Assembly: GCA_963728835.1 (NCBI GenBank)
Contig: CAVSKZ010000002.1
Span: forward strand, 186,001-250,000
Direction: 5' to 3'
DNA from: VRUE01 sp963728835
GTDB lineage: Bacteria > Actinomycetota > Thermoleophilia > Solirubrobacterales > 70-9
DNA: 64,000 nt
This document shows positions 41,433-50,923 of this stretch, piece by piece. The number at the start of each line of letters is the position of its first letter. Within the stretch, counting starts at the first letter, position 1. The notes below the pieces were generated by a model, which saw only the letters and a list, made by a program, of their open reading frames with translations, searched no databases and was not told where the DNA came from. A program made the translations under genes and the position numbers.

Positions 41433-42635
41433 ATGGCTTGGGGTCGTGCAGCGCTCGGGTTGGCCGTGGGGGTCGTGATGGGGGCGGCCCTGGTTTCGGG
41501 GGGCTCACGGGACGACTCGGTCCGGCTGCGCTATCTGCCGGAGAGCAACGAGCTGCGGATGGTCGTCGAGTACGGCAGGGCGCGGGATGTCGACGTGCGC
41601 TCGCTCGGGGCGCCCGGGGCGATCGACGCCGCTCCGCGCTGGCTCGCGCTGGCACAGCCGCTCGGATCCGCCGCGCCGCCGTGGGCGCAGCGGATGTACC
41701 GGCGCTCGCTGCTGGTGCTGCGGGCGGTCACGAACCGGCGCAGCGGCGCCGTCGTTGCCGGCTTCCGCGAGGGGTGGGAATACGTCTGGCCCCGCGACGC
41801 GGGCACGGTTGCGATCGCCCTCGCCTCGGCCGGCTACCGCGCCGATGCGAGGCGGGTCGCTCGCTTCCTGCTCGGCCTCGATCTCGAGGCCGCCGCGCGC
41901 TTCTATGAGGACGGCACTCCGGTCGAGGGGCGGGCAGCGCAGGGAGACGCGGCGGGCTGGGTGGCTGCGGCGGCGAAGGTGGCCGGCCTGCGCGCGGACG
42001 TGCCGCGGCAGCCCTGGCGCGGCCGCGCCGACTACCAGGAGGGCGAGGCGGGCGACTATCTGGGGAATGCGATCGCCGCGCCGGCCGGCGAACCGAAAGG
42101 CACTGCGGCAGGTGACCTTTCGGCTCGCCGGCCGGCGGAATGGGAGATTCAGAGGACGTTCGGGACTGAAGGAGTTCTCATGCGTGAAGCGGGCAATTTC
42201 GAATCTGGGGTTGATTCCGTTACCGCCTGGGCAGTGCGTCCCTTCCCGCACCCCACGCTCTATCCACTCGCCAGACGCACGCTGCTCCGGATCGCGGCCG
42301 ACGGCAGCCGCTTCGGCATCGTCCCGTCCGAAGACTGGGACGGGGGGGTCGATCCCTGGACAGCGCCAACCGCCTGGACCGCCTGGGGCCTCGCTGCCCT
42401 CGGCGAGCGGCCCGCGGCGCTGCGCCTGATGGCCGCGCTGCGCCGCGTCGCCACCCCGGCCGGCATGCTCCCCGAGCGGGTCGACGCCCGCACCGGCACT
42501 CCGACCTCGACCACACCGCTCGCCTGGTCTCACGCCTTCGCGATCCTCGCTCTGCGCGAGCTCTGGCCTCAAGGGTGTGGCGACTTATCCGTGAGATACA
42601 CGGATAAGTCGCCACACCCCGGGAGCGAGAGCTAG
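41433..42635 (+). CDS. Secreted GH15-like (glucoamylase-type) protein
   Basis: A 400-residue exported (alpha/alpha)6-barrel protein. A short N-terminal hydrophobic segment (AALGLAVGVVMGAALVSGG) acts as signal or anchor. The barrel shows GWEYVWPRDAG (D122 in the substrate-binding PRD motif of GH15), SEDWDGGVDPWTAPTAWTAWG and PLAWSHAFAILALREL. It is shorter than typical glucoamylases, which have an N-terminal beta-sandwich. Two long inverted repeats lie inside the coding sequence (42079-42137 and 42573-42619), the second forming the last residues. Substrate is likely an alpha-glucan or trehalose-like sugar. Confidence 0.75.
   Translation: MAWGRAALGLAVGVVMGAALVSGGSRDDSVRLRYLPESNELRMVVEYGRARDVDVRSLGAPGAIDAAPRWLALAQPLGSAAPPWAQRMYRRSLLVLRAVTNRRSGAVVAGFREGWEYVWPRDAGTVAIALASAGYRADARRVARFLLGLDLEAAARFYEDGTPVEGRAAQGDAAGWVAAAAKVAGLRADVPRQPWRGRADYQEGEAGDYLGNAIAAPAGEPKGTAAGDLSARRPAEWEIQRTFGTEGVLMREAGNFESGVDSVTAWAVRPFPHPTLYPLARRTLLRIAADGSRFGIVPSEDWDGGVDPWTAPTAWTAWGLAALGERPAALRLMAALRRVATPAGMLPERVDARTGTPTSTTPLAWSHAFAILALRELWPQGCGDLSVRYTDKSPHPGSES
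42079..42137. repeat. 22-bp inverted repeat (one mismatch) inside the GH15-like gene
   Basis: Arm 42079-42100 and arm 42116-42137 are reverse complements except for one position (A92 facing C124), with a 15-nt loop. The repeat is in frame and encodes part of a linker (AGEPKGTAAGDLSARR). Confidence 0.85.
42573..42619. repeat. Perfect 21-bp inverted repeat at the end of two convergent genes
   Basis: Arm 42573-42593 (GTGTGGCGACTTATCCGTG is its core) is the exact reverse complement of 42599-42619, with the 5-nt loop AGATA. It lies in the last codons of the GH15-like gene and just beyond the stop of the LOG-family gene on the other strand, so it may terminate both. It lacks a T-tract. Confidence 0.88.
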
Positions 42636-43117
42636 AGGGCCTCGAGGGCCAGCGCGACGGCCTCCGCCGCGGTATCTGCGGGGAGGATGCCCGGAGCGCC
42701 CTGCATTCGCTCGCGGCCGTCCAAGGCCCAGCTGCGCAACGCGACTACCGGTCGACCGAGGGCTCGGGCCAGCGCGATCTCCGAGAGGGTTCCCCACTCG
42801 CCGCCCACCGCGATCACGGCTTCGCCTGAAGAGACGACGGCGAGGTTGCGGGCGTGGCCGATGCCGGTCGCGACCACATGCGTGCAGAACTCGTTCGCTT
42901 CGGCAATCGAGTCCCCGGGGAGGATCCCGATCGTCACGCCTCCAGCGCCGACCGCACCACGGCAGGCGGCCTCCATCAGGCCGGTGCAGCCGCCGCAGAC
43001 GAGGGTCACGCTCGCCTCGGCCAGCAACCTGCCCACCTCCTCGCCCAGCCGTGCCGCTTCGGACTCCGGCGTGCACCGCGCCGGCCCGATCACCGCCACC
43101 TGTCGCCCTCCGCTCAT
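42632..43117 (-). CDS. LOG-like Rossmann-fold protein (TIGR00725-type)
   Basis: A 161-residue protein of the SLOG/LOG superfamily: VAVIGPARCTPESEAARLGEEV, VTLVCGGCTGLMEAACRGAV, GILPGDSIAEANEF, GIGHARNLAVVSSGEAVIAVGGEWGTLSEIALA (partly quoted). The PGG-like GGGxGTxxE signature of LOG phosphoribohydrolases appears as GGEWGTLSE. It may bind a nucleotide; the substrate is unknown. It starts at ATG 43117, 3 bp downstream of the helicase stop, so it is co-transcribed with it. Confidence 0.82.
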   Translation of the reverse strand: MSGGRQVAVIGPARCTPESEAARLGEEVGRLLAEASVTLVCGGCTGLMEAACRGAVGAGGVTIGILPGDSIAEANEFCTHVVATGIGHARNLAVVSSGEAVIAVGGEWGTLSEIALARALGRPVVALRSWALDGRERMQGAPGILPADTAAEAVALALEAL

Positions 43118-43119
43118 AG

Positions 43120-45394
43120 TTATGCGGAGCCTTTCATCGCCCGCATCAGCTCCAGCGCCCCCTGCTTGTGCAGCGGCTCGTTGAGGTTGCCGCACTTGGG
43201 GCTCTGGACGCAGGACGGGCAGCCGGACTCGCAGGGGCACTCGGCGATCAGCCGCTCGGCGTCGCCGAGCAGGCGCTCGAACTGCTCGTAGCCGCGCAGC
43301 GTTATCCCGACCCCGCCGGGATGCCCGTCGTAGACGAAGATCGTCGAGCGGCCGGTCTGGAAGTGGACGTTGGTCGAGAGCCCGCCGATGTCCCAGCGGT
43401 CGCACATCGCGATCAGCGGCAGCACTGCGATCTGGCCGTGCTCGGTCGCGTGCAGGGCGCCGAGCAGGACGTCGGGGGGCAGCGCCCCGCTCAGCCGCTC
43501 GGGAAGCACGTACCAGAGCGCCTGGGTGACGAAGTGCTGCTCGGGAAGCTCGAGCGAGACGATGTCGAAGGGCTCCTGGTCGGCGATCGAGACCCGCTGG
43601 TAGGCGATCACCTGCTCGGTCACCGAGACCTCGCCGAAGTGCAGCTCCACGCCCGAGGTCGTCCGCTGCTCGCGCACGCGCTCGACGTAGATCTCGGTCT
43701 CCTTCTTCGGCCGCGTGTACCAGTCGCCGTCGAAGCGGGAGACCACCGCGCGCCGGCCCCGCACGTCGAGCTCCTCGACCTCGTACGAGCGCCCCAGGTG
43801 GAGGTAGATCGCGCCCGGGTGGATCGTCGTGAAGGCCCGCTCGGACTCGACCAGGCCGAGCATCTCACCCGAGTCGCGCTCGACCACCGCGACCGAGTCG
43901 GCAGAGGCCGAGCGCAGCGGGATCTTCGAGGCGACGAACTCGCTGCTGCGCGGCATCACCCGCCCTCCCGCCTGCCGCAGCTGGCCCGCCGAGACCAGCC
44001 GCTCGGCCCGCTCCCGCCATTCGGGGCCGAAGACCTCGGCGTCCTCCTCGCCCAGCGGCAGCTCGTAGGCCGCCGCGATCATGTGCCGGGAGGCGATCTG
44101 CTCGCTGGCGTGGTCGAGGATCGCCGCCTCGACCGGCCGTCCGACGAACTCGTCGGGGTGGCGGCAGAAGAACTGGTCGAGCGCGTCTTGGCCGGCGACG
44201 TAGACGGCGAGGCCCCGCCGGCGGCGGCCCGCCCGTCCCCACATCTGGCGCAGGCTGGCGACGGTGCCGGGGAAGGTGACGCAGATCGCCGCGTCGAGCT
44301 CGCCGACGTCGATGCCCAGCTCCAGCGCGTCGGTGGCGACGACCGCGAGCAGATCGCCGCCGGAGAGCCTCGCCTCGATCTCTCGCCGCTGCTGGGAGGT
44401 GTAGCCGCCGCGGTAGGGCGCGATCCGCGCCGCCAGATCAGGCTTGCCGCGCGCCTCCAGCGCTTCGCGGGCGAAGCGCTGGATCAGCTCGATCCCACGC
44501 CGGCTCTTGAGGAAGCAGATCGTCCGCACGCCATGGGAGACCAGCTCGGCGAGCAGGTCCGCCGCCTCGCCCAGCGCCGAGCGACGCGTCCCGGTCGCCT
44601 TGTCGATCAGCGGCGGGTTCCACATCGCGATCTCTCGCCCGGCGACCGGCGCGCCGTCGTCGTCGATCAGCTCGAACGGCGTCGCCGACCAGCTCCTCGG
44701 CCAGCCCGACCGGGTTGGCGATCGTCGCCGAGGCGAGCAGGAAGCGCGGTTCGCCGCCGTAGGCGCGCGCCACCCGGCGCAGCCGCCGCAGCACGTTGGC
44801 GACGTGGGAGCCGAAGACGCCGCGGTAGGTGTGTGCCTCGTCGACGACGACCCAGCCGAGGTTGGCGAGGAAGTCGCCCCAGCTCTTGTGGTGGGGCAGG
44901 ATGCCGACGTGCAGCATGTCCGGGTTGGTGAGGACGAGGTTGCTGCGGCGGCGGATCGCCGGCCTCTCTTCGCGCGGCGTGTCGCCGTCGTAGATCGCCT
45001 CGCGCAGGTTGGGCGGGCGCAGCGTCGCCAGCTTGCGCGCCTGGTCCTGCGCCAGCGCCTTGGTCGGGTAGAGGTAGAGGGCGCGGCGCTTGGCGTCGCC
45101 GGCGATCCCGTCGAGCACCGGCAGGTTGAAGGCGAGGCTCTTGCCCGAGGCGGTGCCGCTTGTGATCACCAGGTTGGAGACGGCGGCCGCCTCCAGCGCC
45201 TGGCGCTGGTGGGAGTAGAGGCGCTCGACGCCGGCGGTGCGCAGGCGCTCGACCAGACCGGGGTCGAGCGAACCCGGCATCGCCACCGTTCGCGCCCTGC
45301 GCTCCTCCTCGCTGGACTCGGCGACGATGCGACCGTCCCGCCGGGCCGGGTCCAGCGCTAGGGCCCACGGCTCCCCGAGCAGGCTCTTCGCCAT
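43120..45394 (-). CDS. MrfA/YprA-type DEAD/DEAH-box helicase, frameshifted near 44682
   Basis: The N-terminal half contains YSHQRQALEAA, Walker A SGTASGKSLAF, ALYLYPTKALAQDQ, DEAH motif VVVDEAHTYRGVFGSH and LLASATIANP. The C-terminal half, in another frame, contains ICFLKSRRGIEL, ATDALELGIDVGELDA, GRAGRR, and a zinc-binding cysteine cluster CPCESGCPSCVQSPKCGN. Removing T44682, the centre of CGGCG-T-CGCCG, joins them as LVGAPFELIDDDGAP over 757 residues. The family (MrfA, Hrq1 relatives) acts in repair of DNA crosslinks. It overlaps folP by 1 nt and is followed by the LOG-like gene. Confidence 0.85.
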
Positions 45395-46248
45395 CAGGCC
45401 GGGCTCCGCGCCGGGCGGGCGATCCGGCCGGCGACCCTCATCGCCTGCAGCGAGCTGCGGTCGTGGATGCGCAGGACGTCGGCGCCGCCGCGCACGGCCA
45501 GGGCCACCGCGGCGACCGTCCCCCACTCGCGTTCGCCCGCCGGCAGCCGCTCCTCCCACGAGCCGGCCAGCACGGCGCCGACGAAGTCCTTGCGCGAGAG
45601 CGAGACGTAGAGCGGCAGCCCCAGCGCGCGCAGCTCGGGCAGCCGTCGCAGGACCTCGAGGTTCTGCGAGGTCGTCAGGTCGAAGTCGAGTCCTGGGTCG
45701 ATGGCGATCTGCTCCTCGCTCACCCCAAGCCGCTGGGCGATCGCGACTCTCCCCCCCAGCCAGGACTTCATGTGCTCGACCACGTCGCCGTAGCGGCGGG
45801 GCGGCCGGTCGACCCGCGGCGGCCCCTCGATGTGCATCAGGACGTAGCCACAGCCGGCCTCCGCAACCAGCTCGAACATCTCCTCGCTGCCGCCCGAGAT
45901 GTCGTTGACGGCAACAGCCCCGGCCTCCAGCGCCGCCCGGGCCACCTCGACCGAGAAGGTGTCGGCGCTCACGGGTACCCCGGTGCCCGCCAGCCCTTCG
46001 ATCGCCGGGACCAGCGCCGCCGCCTCGACCTCAGCCGCCACCGGCGGTCCGCTACGAGCCGCGACAGCCCCCACGTCCAGCATGTCGAATCCCGCCTCGA
46101 CCAATTCCAACCCGTCCCGAACCGCCTGCTCCGGCGTCCCACTGCGGGCCCCCTCGTACATCGAGTCGGCGGTCACGTTGACGATCCCGGCTGCAAGCGG
46201 CCGGGTGAGGTCAAGGCCCCTATCGACGAGGCGCCAAGCCGTCGACAA
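45394..46248 (-). CDS. Dihydropteroate synthase-like protein, divergent active-site loops
   Basis: A 284-residue TIM-barrel of the pterin-binding family, with DTFSVEVARAALEAGAVAVNDISGG, YVLMHIEGPP, AIDPGLDFDLTTSQNLEVLRRL, LYVSLSRKDFVGAVL and a final RIHDRSS. Loop 1 reads NVTADSMYEGARS instead of the usual NVTPDSFSDGG, and loop 2 reads DVGAVAARSGPPV instead of GGESTRPGA. It may still be FolP or a paralogue with another role. It overlaps the helicase gene by 1 nt. Confidence 0.75.
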   Translation of the reverse strand: MSTAWRLVDRGLDLTRPLAAGIVNVTADSMYEGARSGTPEQAVRDGLELVEAGFDMLDVGAVAARSGPPVAAEVEAAALVPAIEGLAGTGVPVSADTFSVEVARAALEAGAVAVNDISGGSEEMFELVAEAGCGYVLMHIEGPPRVDRPPRRYGDVVEHMKSWLGGRVAIAQRLGVSEEQIAIDPGLDFDLTTSQNLEVLRRLPELRALGLPLYVSLSRKDFVGAVLAGSWEERLPAGEREWGTVAAVALAVRGGADVLRIHDRSSLQAMRVAGRIARPARSPA

Positions 46249-46265
46249 GGGTCCCTCCTGCGTCG

Positions 46266-48033
46266 TCAGCCGGCTCGCCGCAGAACGACCGTCTGCTTGC
46301 TGCCGTCTTGGAACCAGACCTGGACACGAAAGACCAGCTTATGACCCCGCGCGATCTGCTTGGTCCGCCTGAGCGCACCGCGCGGAAGCGTCAGGGAAAT
46401 CGAGCCAGCGTTCACGAGTCGATTGACCGCGACCAGGCGCGAATGCACTGTCGGCTTCAGAGAGCCCCCAGCCTGGGCGTCAACCCTTATCCGATGCGCA
46501 GAACGGTTCCTCACTGCCAGTGCGGGGGGAAGAAGAAGCCTGACATTGCGCAGGGGGTCTAGCCGCTCGCTCGGCCGCACCCGCAGCCTGAGCCTCGGGC
46601 GCAGAGTGCTCAGCCGCTTGGCGCGCATGCCGACCAGGGCCGAGGAAAAGCAACCGACCCGGCGAAGCTCGGCGGTGCTCCCCGCGCAGGGCGCAGCGGT
46701 TGCAACACCCCCATGGCCGAACCTCGAATCGAGGTTGCCGCTGGCGTCGAGCCTGGCAACCCTGAGCAACCGTCCCTCGACGAGCTTTGGCGTCTCCGAA
46801 ACGAGGATCTTTCCGTCGGCGGCGATTGCGACGTCGACGAGATCCCGAACTTCGGCATCAGGACTCTGGTTGAGTTCCGTTCCGCCGGCAAGGCTCAGAC
46901 GGGAAAAGCCATCGAATCCGAAGCCCGAATCGACCGAGCCATCTGGATGGAGGCGGCCGACGAAGAAGTTCCAGCAGCCGCGTGCCGGCTCGGACGTGCA
47001 GCGGTCATGCGTTCTCCCGGCGATCACGATCTTGCCGTCGGGCTGCACTGCCGCTGCCGTTACTTCGGCGAAGACCGAGCCCTCGAGTGCCAGGTCATCG
47101 AACCCTTCCTGCCCGAAGGTCGTGTTGAGGTTGCCGTCCGCGTCGAAGCCGACGAGCAGGATCCTGTTCTGGGCGGTGCCAGCGACCACCAGGCCGCCGC
47201 CAGCTGCGATCACGACGTTCGCCCGGGTCGGAGGGGAACCCCAGGACTTCGGAAAGGGATTGGTCAGGGAAAGCCCCGCGCCGGCGGCAAACGAGGTGTC
47301 GAATGAAGCTCCCGACCCAGGCAAGAACCTGGCTAGCAGGATGTTTCGATTCTCGTACTTTTCCGATTCCCCCACGGCGATCAGCGATCCATCCGGCCGT
47401 TGCAGAAGGTCGGCAAGAGAGGTGTTTCCCACGTCTTCCCTGCTGCCGCGGTCGATCCGGCCGACCGTTTCGGCAAAGCTCCCGTCTTGGTCGAGAGAGC
47501 TGGGCCGCGGCGAGCCTGAGGGTGGGGGCTTTGCCGCTCAGCCCGAGGAGAACCCCATCGCCGCCGACGACGAGCCGCCCATCGCCTCGCCGCAGAAGGG
47601 CTGAAGGCGTGGCGGTCCAGCCCGGTTCCACCGCGGGCCCAACCGCGAGGCCGCCTACGCCGAAGTCCAAGTTCGGATTGCCGTTGGCCTGGTACGCCCG
47701 CAGCAAGAATCCGTCTTTGCCTGTCCTCACCTGGTCACCGGTGGCGATTACCAGCTCGCCGTCGGGTTGAAGCGCGACCGGCCCAAACAACGAGCGGCTG
47801 CGAAAGTCGACCAGCCCTCCCTCTACCCCGAAAGCGGCGTCGAGGCTGCCGTCCGGATTGAATCGAGCCATCGTTCCCCAGACGTGAAAGTGGTCTTCTC
47901 TGTTGCTGGAGAGGACGATCTTCCCGTCCGGCTGCACCACCATCGAGCCCGCTGAGGCACATGCGGGAACCAAAAGCAGAAGAGCAAGCACTGCTGCCGC
48001 AGCTGCCCAAAGGGATTGCCCTCTGGTCAACAT
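46266..48033 (-). CDS. Secreted delta-60 repeat protein, frameshifted near 47502
   Basis: Signal peptide LWAAAAAVLALLLLVPACASA, then delta-60 repeats in one frame (LDAAFGVEGGLVDF, PNLDFGVGGLAV), continuing after position ~47502 in another (FDTSFAAGAGLS, LNTTFGQEGF, VDSGFGFDGF, LDSRFGHGGV). One surplus base in the GGG run at 47502-47504 explains the break; repaired length is 588 residues. The last ~150 residues are a basic beta-rich domain. It is a relative of the protein at 32148. Confidence 0.78.
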
Positions 48034-48129
48034 GCGACCCCCGAGTCCCTGCTCCACAGCGTCGCTCACACTCTCTCCCCGCTCGAAATCGACTTTTCGC
48101 TCGCGAACTCGGCTACGGTAACCCCCCTC

Positions 48130-48945
48130 TTGGGGCTGAGTTGCGTCTACACCGACCTCGACGGCACCCTGCTCGGCAAGGGCTCCTCGCTCTTCCGCGA
48201 CGCCGGCGGCGCCTTCTCGCTGGCCCAGTCGCGTGGCCTGGAGGCCTGCCACCGGGCCGGGGTCGAGGTCGTGATCATGTCCGGCCGCCGCGAGCCGCAG
48301 GTGCACGAGTGCGCCCGCCTGATGGGCCAGGCCTCCTACATCTATGAGGCCGGCTGCGCCTTCGCGATCGACGGCGAGACGACGCTGATGACGGGGGATC
48401 TCGTCCCCGATGAGGAGGGCACCGTCTACGAGAAGATCGAGCAGCGCGGCATCCCGAAGCTGCTCTTCGGGCGCTTCGAGGGGCGGCTTGAGTACCACGC
48501 GCCCTGGCACACCGGCCGCATCCTCTCCCATCTCTTCCGCGGCAAGGTCGACGTCGAGGAGGCAAACCAGGTGCTCGAGGCCGAAGGCCACGACGACCTG
48601 CGGCTGCTCGACAACGGCGCGATCGGCCGCGAGATGCCGGCCGTCGACGGCCCCACTCACGCCTACCACCTGGTCCCCAAGCTGGTCAGCAAGGCCGGCG
48701 CCGTCGCCGCCCACGCCCGCGCCCGCGGCTATGACCCGGCCGAGTGCATCGCCGTCGGCGACTCGGTCGAGGATCTCGAGGTCGCCGCCGCGGTCGGCCG
48801 CTTCTTCGTCGTCGCCAACGGCCCCGAGCGCGACCCCGGCCTGCGCGCCGCGATGCCTACCTGGGACAACGTCACCGTCACCGAGGGCGCGATGGGCGAC
48901 GGCTTCTACGAGGCCGTGGTCGCGACCCTGATCGAGCGCCGCTGA
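48130..48945 (+). CDS. HAD-superfamily sugar phosphatase (mannosyl-3-phosphoglycerate phosphatase-like)
   Basis: A 271-residue Cof/MPGP-type HAD enzyme: catalytic DLDGTLLG, VVIMSGRR, cap domain, then KLVSKAGAVAAHARARGYD and IAVGDSVEDLEVAAAVG. The start is taken as TTG 48130, since the fold begins at once (LSCVYTDLDG). A sugar-phosphate substrate is likely. It is divergent from the delta-60 gene and followed 53 bp later by the DtxR-family gene. Confidence 0.85.
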   Translation: MGLSCVYTDLDGTLLGKGSSLFRDAGGAFSLAQSRGLEACHRAGVEVVIMSGRREPQVHECARLMGQASYIYEAGCAFAIDGETTLMTGDLVPDEEGTVYEKIEQRGIPKLLFGRFEGRLEYHAPWHTGRILSHLFRGKVDVEEANQVLEAEGHDDLRLLDNGAIGREMPAVDGPTHAYHLVPKLVSKAGAVAAHARARGYDPAECIAVGDSVEDLEVAAAVGRFFVVANGPERDPGLRAAMPTWDNVTVTEGAMGDGFYEAVVATLIERR

Positions 48946-48998
48946 GGCTCTACTAGTATCGGTCCGACCCACCCTCGATCCCTGGAAGGAGCGCCCTT

Positions 48999-49712
48999 TT
49001 GTCGCAGGACACCGCGACGGTTGCCGAGCAGGAGTACCTGGAGATCATGTTCTGGCTGGAGGAGGCCGGGCTGCCGATGACCGGCGCCAACATCTCCCGC
49101 GCGATGCAGCTCTCGCCCCCCACGGTGCACGAGATGATCGGCCGGCTCGTCGGCGACGGCTACGTCGAGCGCAAGCCCGACAAGTCGCTCGAATTCACCG
49201 CGTCCGGACGCGAGCACGCCAGCCACATCGTCCGCCGGCACCGCATGATCGAGCGCTTCCTCACCGACGTGCTCGGCATCCCCTGGGACGAGGTGCACGA
49301 GGAGGCCGAGCGGATCGAGCACGCGATGTCGCCGGTCCTGGAGGAGCGGATGCTCGCGGCGATCGGCGACGCGACCACCTGCCCCCACGGGCACCCGATC
49401 GTCGAGGGGGCTCGCGAGACGGGCTCCCTGCTCGCCGACGTCGAGCCCGGCGCCGCCGTGACAGTGCTGCGCTTCGAGAACGAGGCCGAGGAGCTGCTGC
49501 ACTACCTCAAGGACGCCGGCCTGCACCCGGGGCTGGAGGGGAAGGTCGAGAGCTCAGGCGAGGAGGGCGTGACGATCGCTTCCGGCGAGGGCCGACACCA
49601 GGTGTCCCGCAGCGTCGCCGAGACGGTCTCGGTCCGCGCCGACCCGGCGCCGCCGCCACGGGCGACGATTCCCGAGCAGCTGGTTCTCTCCTCAGACCGC
49701 TACGGCCGCTAG
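48999..49712 (+). CDS. DtxR/MntR-family metal-dependent transcriptional regulator
   Basis: A 237-residue regulator. The winged helix is EQEYLEIMFWLEEAG, ISRAMQLSPPTVHEMIGRLVGDGYV (partly), then the metal-binding and dimerisation domain (HASHIVRRHRMIERFLTDVLG, EEAERIEHAMS) and a C-terminal FeoA/SH3-like domain (LADVEPGAAVTVLRF). The start is TTG 48999 with GGAAGGA upstream. It could be the regulator that reads the TTAGGGTGCCCTAA boxes of the heme locus 10 kb away, though a second paralogue elsewhere is possible. Its stop overlaps that of the convergent aminotransferase (CTAG). Confidence 0.9.
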   Translation: MSQDTATVAEQEYLEIMFWLEEAGLPMTGANISRAMQLSPPTVHEMIGRLVGDGYVERKPDKSLEFTASGREHASHIVRRHRMIERFLTDVLGIPWDEVHEEAERIEHAMSPVLEERMLAAIGDATTCPHGHPIVEGARETGSLLADVEPGAAVTVLRFENEAEELLHYLKDAGLHPGLEGKVESSGEEGVTIASGEGRHQVSRSVAETVSVRADPAPPPRATIPEQLVLSSDRYGR

Positions 49713-50812
49713 GCGGGCGAGCCGGCGCGGATCCGCTCGAGCGCGCGGGCGATGCGCGCGACCCCCTCGGGGATCCGCTCGGGCGGCACGCTGGCGAAGG
49801 AGAGGCGGAGGCTGCTGGCGCCCCCCTCGATCATGAAGTCGGGGCCGGCGACGAAGGCGACGCCCTCGCTATTGGCCTCGGCGAGCAGCGCCGTCGTGTC
49901 GGTGCCCCCGGCAAGGTCGAGCCAGAGGAAGTAGCCGCCGCCGGGTACGACGAACTCGGCCTCGGGGATCTGCTCGCGCAGCGCCTCGACGAGAGCGTCG
50001 CGGCGAGCGCGCAGTGCGTCCTTGACGAAGTCGATGTTGCGGTCGAGCCCGCCGGAGCGGCAGAGCTCGTGCACGATCGCCTCGGCCAGCATGTTGGGCG
50101 AGATATAGGTCTCGTTGGCCCGCTTCGCCAGCTTCGCGATCTCGGCCCCGGGCCCGGCGAGATAGCCGACCCGCACGCCAGGACTGACCGTCTTCGAGAA
50201 GGAGGAGGCGTGGACCACGCGATCGGCCTTGTCGATCGAGAGCATCGTCTCCAGCGCCTCGCCCTCGAAGGGAAGCTCGCGGTAGGGGTCGTCCTCGAAG
50301 ATCCAGAAGCCGTGCTCGGCGGCCAGCTCGACCAGCCGCACCCGCTTCGTGGCAGAGAGCGTGCAGCCGGCGGGGTTGTGGAAGTTTGGGATGACGTGGG
50401 CGAGCTTGATCGGCCCGTCGGCCAGCGCCGCTTCGAGTTCCGCCACGTCGAGGCCGTCGGCCTCCAGCGCAATGGGGACCAGCTCGACCCCAAGCCGCTG
50501 CAGCATCAGCAGCGTGCGGTCATACGTCGGCTGCTCGACCACGACCCGGTCGCCAGGCTCCAGCAGGTGCTCGAAGAGCATCCAGCCAGCCTCCAGCGAC
50601 CCATTGGCGACCATCACCTGTCCGGCGTCGAGCCCGCCGTGCCGCTCCGCGATCCACTCGCAAAGCCCTGGGTGCCCGACCCCGGTCCCGTAGGAGAGCG
50701 CCTTTTCCCAGTCCTCGGCCAGCGCGACCGCCGCCGCGTCCCGCACAGCGTCCCTGGGCAGGATGTCGGCGCTGGGCGCCCCGCGAGCAAACGAAATCGT
50801 GTCGGAAGCCAT
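49709..50812 (-). CDS. PLP-dependent aminotransferase (fold type I, 2-aminoadipate/MocR-like)
   Basis: A 367-residue class I/II aminotransferase with the Schiff-base lysine K207 in ASSFSKTVSPGVRVGY, ANGSLEAGWMLFEHLLEPGD, VEQPTYDRTL, PNFHNPAGCTLS and FEDDPYREL. This set is typical of LysN/2-aminoadipate transaminase-like enzymes. No N-terminal GntR domain is present. Start is ATG 50812. The amino-acid substrate is unknown. Confidence 0.88.
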   Translation of the reverse strand: MASDTISFARGAPSADILPRDAVRDAAAVALAEDWEKALSYGTGVGHPGLCEWIAERHGGLDAGQVMVANGSLEAGWMLFEHLLEPGDRVVVEQPTYDRTLLMLQRLGVELVPIALEADGLDVAELEAALADGPIKLAHVIPNFHNPAGCTLSATKRVRLVELAAEHGFWIFEDDPYRELPFEGEALETMLSIDKADRVVHASSFSKTVSPGVRVGYLAGPGAEIAKLAKRANETYISPNMLAEAIVHELCRSGGLDRNIDFVKDALRARRDALVEALREQIPEAEFVVPGGGYFLWLDLAGGTDTTALLAEANSEGVAFVAGPDFMIEGGASSLRLSFASVPPERIPEGVARIARALERIRAGSPA

Positions 50813-50877
50813 ACGCCCCGACCCTAGCAACGCCTCCGCCTCGCCGATTTCCTGCCTCCAGGGGGGAGAACCCGAGG

Positions 50878-50923
50878 CGTGTCTGAGCTTGTACCCCCGT
50901 ATGGGTGGGAAAGCTCAGACACG
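50878..50923. repeat. Hairpin H4, upstream end of the DUF559/AbiEi-type gene
   Basis: CGTGTCTGAGCTT (50878-50890) is the exact reverse complement of 50911-50923. The 20-nt loop holds an inner ACCC...GGGT stem and the ATG at 50901. The right half CTCAGACACG recurs at the other end of the gene. It lies between divergent genes, so it is not a simple terminator. Confidence 0.85.

Noticed and set aside
50763..50900. Longer N-terminus of the DUF559 protein beginning at 50763
   Set aside because: The added residues have no similarity to the family and would overlap the divergent aminotransferase start and the full hairpin.
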